From Chrysomallon squamiferum (taxonomy: Eukaryota; Mollusca; Gastropoda; Neomphalida; Peltospiridae), in contig CM022671.1 in NCBI GenBank assembly GCA_012295275.1, positions 15,238,956-15,302,955 of the forward strand: 64,000 nucleotides of DNA, given 5' to 3'. Below are positions 25,514-64,000 of the stretch, piece by piece. The first letter of the stretch is position 1; every line of letters begins with the position of its first letter. The notes under the pieces are model-generated. The model saw only the letters and a program-made list of their open reading frames with translations, was not told the origin of the DNA and searched no databases. The position numbers and the translations under genes were made by a program.

Positions 25514-28178
25514 AACTAATTTCTTTTTGTCATTATACTGAAAATAGTTTTCACCTCATTTTTTTTTTTTTCAGTTACATTTATGTATGCATATTTATTA
25601 CTTCAGCTGAATAACTTTCCTGGCATTTCCCTGTCAACACAAATATTTATGATTTTTAATATGCACTGAAAAGTTACTAATTGTTTCACTTTTCACAATG
25701 TAAGATAAGTTTGAAATCACTGTGGATTTTAGTTTTTGGTTAACTATTTACATTTGATTTTTTTTTAATTATTATCTAAAGAACATTAAAATTACATTCA
25801 TGGTACAATAACTTAAAAAAAAATAAAAAAACAACAATCATTCCTGTTGCATAATACAGACAGTAATCTCAATGTTAATAACTATAGGTGCTGGTTTTGT
25901 AATGTAACAGAATGTTTACACTAAAATATAAATAAACATTCAAGTTAATTAAGATTTTGGTTTGTTTTCTCAGGTAAAAGAAAAATTTATTCTGAAATTA
26001 ATATCAGCACATTACAGGCAGTGGAAGTAAGTGGAATTAAATGCAGATTCTCACTTGAAGAACAGAAGTAGGAAATTATTTGTAATTGCATGAAACCTGG
26101 CTTCGTCATATTACTAAAAATTTCTTTATCAGTAAGTTTTTCTCTCTCATCTGTTGAGGGAAAGATGATGGAGACAACATCCCATAAATATCTTAAATTC
26201 ATTCAGTTCTGTGAGTGTTGTCCTCCAAATTGATAAAATGTTAATAAAAACTATTTTGGTAACATCATTCAAATGGCTTATTTTTTTTATTGTTAATAAT
26301 TTTGACGCTCCATTTTTGATAGGTTCAGTAAAAATGTCAGCTGATCATGAGTGGACCTCCATTTTTTGATGGCTTAAAATTGTAACATTGCTTCTGCAAT
26401 TCTATTTTTACCATATGTGCATTGATATCTTTCTGCAATAAAACTTGAAAACAAAATACATTATTTTTTTTTTTTTAATCTGTGAAAGGTGATTGCAGTG
26501 GTGCAGTTGTGAGCAAATTTCATTCATTGTGCTAGTCCTGGCAGTTGTCCTGACTTGTTTATTTTATTCACTGATATATTTTGATTGAATGTAATCATCT
26601 TCAGCCGGTTTTGGAAGGTGTAGTTTGTGTTACAAAAACAGCTCATTTACTTTGTTCATCTTGCCTTTTCCTTTTAAATATATATTTGAAGAACACCTGA
26701 GAAACCGTCCCAGTAACTGCTATGTTATTCAGAGATATTTAATGCTACAAATAACAACAAGAAATTAATTGTACAAAAATTTTTTATTATAACAATACTA
26801 CAACACACTGCTGCTTGTTTTAACAGGATGGTTTTCCCCGTAAACAAATTTGAAAATTGAAATGGGATCGGTGATTAAACTAATCTGCATCTGTGACTGC
26901 ACTTTCAGCAGGTCCTTTTAAAAAAAACTGATAAAATCATTAACAGAGAATATATCTACGTGGTTATTATATGTACATATGCAGCAAGACTTCAAAGTTA
27001 TTCATGCATACTGTAACAGTATCATTTAAAAATAAAAGTAAAAATTGAAATAAATAACATTCCCTTACTGCCTCAAAGTGAAAAATTTGAGACAAAATAA
27101 ATAACCAGATACAAACTGAGGCAGCAAATTTGTTCACTATAGTTATAAAACATTGAATGAGAAAAAGGATTCCTATAATTATAACCATCAAAACATTGCA
27201 CAGACTTGGAAAAAAAAAGTCTCAAAGATCACTATGTAATCGTGAAGCTATTCTCTCTATGTTTAAAAATACATCATAAAAGACACACATCTACGAGGAC
27301 ATACAAAACTAATTTGTTTCTGGATATTCAGAAGTTTACAAATGGTTTTATTGTTATTTTTATTTACTCCAGATTTAAAGATAACCTATTATAATGTGTT
27401 AATGTAAGTTAAACATGTATGATAACTTTTAAAAATAAACATTTAATTTAGCAACAAGATTGTATTTGCTAATGTTTTATGAAGAAAAATCTCATGTTAA
27501 TTAATTTCAATTTGTGATGAAAATACTGTGCATTTTCTTTAGCTTGCTTGATTGTGGTTAATGTCAAAGTTAGTAATCACACTGAAATTATACTTAGAAT
27601 ATTGTAACATTTTATCTACATGACAGTCCAGCATCGGGATGTAAAACAAACTTTGTAAGAAACATGTTAATACACAACAATTGGTTTTGATTATGTTATG
27701 CTTGCACCATTACACTTTAATTATAAAAATGTTCAGTGATCATAATCTTGTTTTTTATGCCTTCAATTCATATTCAGGTTATACGTACTGCATTTATAAT
27801 TTAAATGACAAACTAATTGACTTCTTGAAATTGTTTTTAACATCTGTGAAATGGGTAACAGGTTTTCCTTGTTTCAAAACTTATTATATTAACAACACAT
27901 TGTTAATTGAATTTTTTCCCCCTTTTAACTATTTTTAGTCTTTGGAAAGTAAGTTCATTTTTTTTTTTTTTTAAATAATAAAATAAAAGGTTTTACTGAT
28001 TATCTGTGTAGGGTACATATTTTGTATGTGACCTTTAAAATAAAAAAAAAAAGTATTGTTTTAACAGCATTGCTAATTGTTAATATTTAAACTATGGGCT
28101 TAAGGAATGTAATAAAGAAATGATGTGGCTTTGTTATGGCTTTGAATTTTAATTGATTCTGCTCACTAAATGGAAGAT

Positions 28179-28211
<33 letters not shown>

Positions 28212-29983
28212 AATAAAGCAAAATATTCAGTTGAAAGAAAGTTAAAACTGTGATCAAATCCTGTAAATTTTTTAATTTAGACATATCCTGGGTTGTATTT
28301 AGAAGCACTATATAACAAAGAGAATGAAAATAATTCTTCACTACGTCTTCCATTTCCTACACAAGTAGTAGTAACACACTGCAATTGAAAGTCTGGTTAG
28401 TAAAAGCTGAAACAGTTACTTGTGTTATTAAAGTAGGCTGGGCAAGCTCTCATCATTTGTTAGTGGAACAAAACTAGCTGCAAGAGAGACCACAATAAGC
28501 AACAAGCATATCATGGAATGACCTTGGAAGGAACACAAAGTATTATTGGTGAGCTGCACATGCAAGTGAATAGTTCTTCTGTGACAAAATGTATCAACAG
28601 CAGAAAATACAATCCTTCCTAATAAATTCATAAACAAAAACACTATAACTCGATTTTTCATATGATAAGTGAAAATATTTTTATATGTGCAAAAGCCAGT
28701 CTGCATGCCATTTCTAAAGTGGTAGCTATGCCATTTTCACATCAATTGGTGTTGATATGTTTGTAATACACATGCATATACATTTCTCTTATCATCTAAC
28801 ACTGCAGTCAGTGTGCTAAATACACTCTCATTTTTATTTATTTATTTTATTATATTCAGGTATATATTTGCTAAAATCTACATCAATATCAACAGCTATC
28901 TAAAACTGGTCCGCATTCTTGAATTGGTTACATTCCCATAAATCTGCGTCAGCAAAATAATTTAAAAAGAAGTCACGTATGTATATATAATCTGTTATTT
29001 CTTCCTCTACTGTGGCACATTTATAATTGCAAAAATCCTATCTTTTTGAATCATGTATGATATATGAAGTAAGTGCACTGTGCTCTGAGGTAGCCAATTC
29101 ATGGTACTTGCGTACCATTCTAATATTTAACTTTCCCCATAGCTGCAGTCTTTTCATCATGAACAAGATACTTTTGTCAGGAATGCAAATATTAATCATA
29201 CAAAAATGTTTTCCATATTAATTCTGTAGATCAAAGACAGATTAGGACAGATTATATTTATTTTATTACTATTTTTACTTATGTATATAAATATTTTCCA
29301 TATTAATTCTAGAAATTGAAAACTTATTATATATATATATATTCTTTTCAGTTTAAAACAAAATTACTTAATAATTCTGGCTGAAATGAAATCCTTTTTT
29401 GTTTAAAGATGAGCAAATATGTAGAAAAATAATAAATAAAAAAATGCAAAAGTCATACAGAAAAAATAACCGACTGAACATAAAATTGAAATGTACAAAT
29501 ATCACTGCTTATAAAATTATTTTTATTTTTAAAATAATCTAAAAAGTATCTACAGGTGGATTTTGTTATGATCAGTTTATAAATAAGTTGTTTTTTTTGT
29601 GTATTTTTTAAATATATCTATATAAAGTAGAAAATAATAAGATTCAAATAAATAAATAAATGTGTAATAGGTTAACCTTTTAACAATGAACCCAGGAAAC
29701 TGGATATACAAAAGTCATTCTAAGTGCCACTGCAAAATATCTGTGAAAGAGTTGATTTTTAACTACAAAACCACCCGTTTAGTTAGTACCACAAATATAT
29801 TACAACTTGTTCTGCTGAATTTCTTTTAAATGTAATTATACTGGGCTATATTCTGAAGAAACAAATGCAGTTCATCAACATTCACAGTCTCATGTCAGTG
29901 TTTGTGCTTAACAATAATGTTCTTGAATAGGACAACAAATACTCTTAATAAAAGTCTGCTACCTAAACATTTTCACTATCTGA
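25514..29983. other. Convergent intergenic region between UBA1 and PMCA
   Basis: AT-rich sequence holding UTR portions of both genes and simple repeats, including a run of about 30 T at 28181-28210. A 17-base sequence occurs twice (29209-29225 and 29294-29310). I see no additional gene, RNA gene or recognised transposon. Confidence 0.45.
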
Positions 29984-29989
29984 TTTATT
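29984..29989 (-). terminator. Candidate poly(A) signal for the distal PMCA last exon
   Basis: TTTATT on the plus strand is AATAAA on the minus strand, about 270 bases past the stop at 30259. Location fits, but the region is AT-rich, so chance occurrence is likely too. Confidence 0.35.
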
Positions 29990-30001
29990 CTATTTTTTTT
30001 A

Positions 30002-30032
<31 letters not shown>

Positions 30033-30258
30033 TCATGGGAGTAGGGGGGGGGAAAATCATTCAGCAGCATTTTTATATATTTCTTTTTTAAATCTATAAT
30101 TATCGAAATAGCCAATGTACATGAGTGAGCATCTATAACAATAATAAAGAGGGAAATGTCTAGTTTATAACCAAGTAAGTCATTCAGGTAAAATACAAGA
30201 ACTGCATGCCATAGCAGGGAGTTAAAAATAGGTTAAATCACAAAATGGAAAGTTTAGT

Positions 30259-63837
<33,579 letters not shown>

Positions 63838-64000
63838 CTGTAATAAAATTTTTAAAAATTAATAAAAGAGACTAATATAACAAACTTTGTGGAAAAGTCC
63901 GAAGTTTTTGTAAATTCATTTGCATGTATAAAAAGCAAACTTTGTACATATAAACAATATCCAGAAATAACAATGTCATAAATCTGATTAGCAAAATGGT

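Noticed and set aside
28428-28706. Minus-strand open frame of 92 residues downstream of PMCA
   Set aside because: No recognised domain. The ATG-to-stop length is unremarkable and no neighbouring exon continues it.

Overview
The window is nuclear DNA from an animal. It is AT-rich, its genes are split into many short exons with GT-AG introns of a few hundred bases to a few kilobases, and it is full of AAT, CA/TG and AT microsatellites. All three protein genes match bilaterian proteins closely. The repeat style and the hAT transposon with a GTF2IRD2-like transposase suggest an invertebrate, perhaps a mollusc, but I cannot fix the species. I see no rRNA gene, tRNA gene or CRISPR array.

Layout. 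(1) 1-2993: flanking DNA with a dead but well-delimited hAT transposon (1139-2665). (2) 3032-6979, minus strand: a complete three-exon Golgi nucleotide-sugar transporter gene of the SLC35A2/A3 type (359 aa). (3) 7000-8126: the gap between two divergent genes, with a YY1-like promoter motif and a probable non-coding leader exon of the next gene. (4) 10751-25400, plus strand: a complete ubiquitin-activating enzyme E1 gene (UBA1, 26 coding exons, 1047 aa). It has one probable GC-AG intron, and one intron is mostly a ~32-bp minisatellite. (5) 25401-30258: the convergent gap, holding poly(A) signals and simple repeats. (6) 30259 to beyond the right edge, minus strand: the plasma-membrane Ca2+ ATPase gene (PMCA/ATP2B). 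Its first exons lie outside the window.

The most interesting locus is the PMCA gene. The catalytic body is single-copy and its 17 constitutive exons join in frame. Variation is concentrated at two places. Three tiny cassette exons (39, 36 and 30 nt, all phase 1-1) sit in the cytosolic loop ahead of the conserved KSVLQ segment. Three alternative last exons each restart at the same point inside the calmodulin-binding domain. They encode different tails: one ends in ETTI, one in QTAL (both fit class I PDZ ligands) and one in YADE (no PDZ ligand). Two of them share their splice acceptor sequence, so they look like exon duplicates. In principle the locus could make up to 24 pump isoforms differing in regulation and anchoring while sharing one catalytic core.

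The three genes have unrelated jobs (sugar-nucleotide import into the Golgi, ubiquitin activation, calcium export). From general knowledge, human SLC35A2, UBA1 and ATP2B3 all lie on the X chromosome, so the cluster may be a remnant of ancient linkage.
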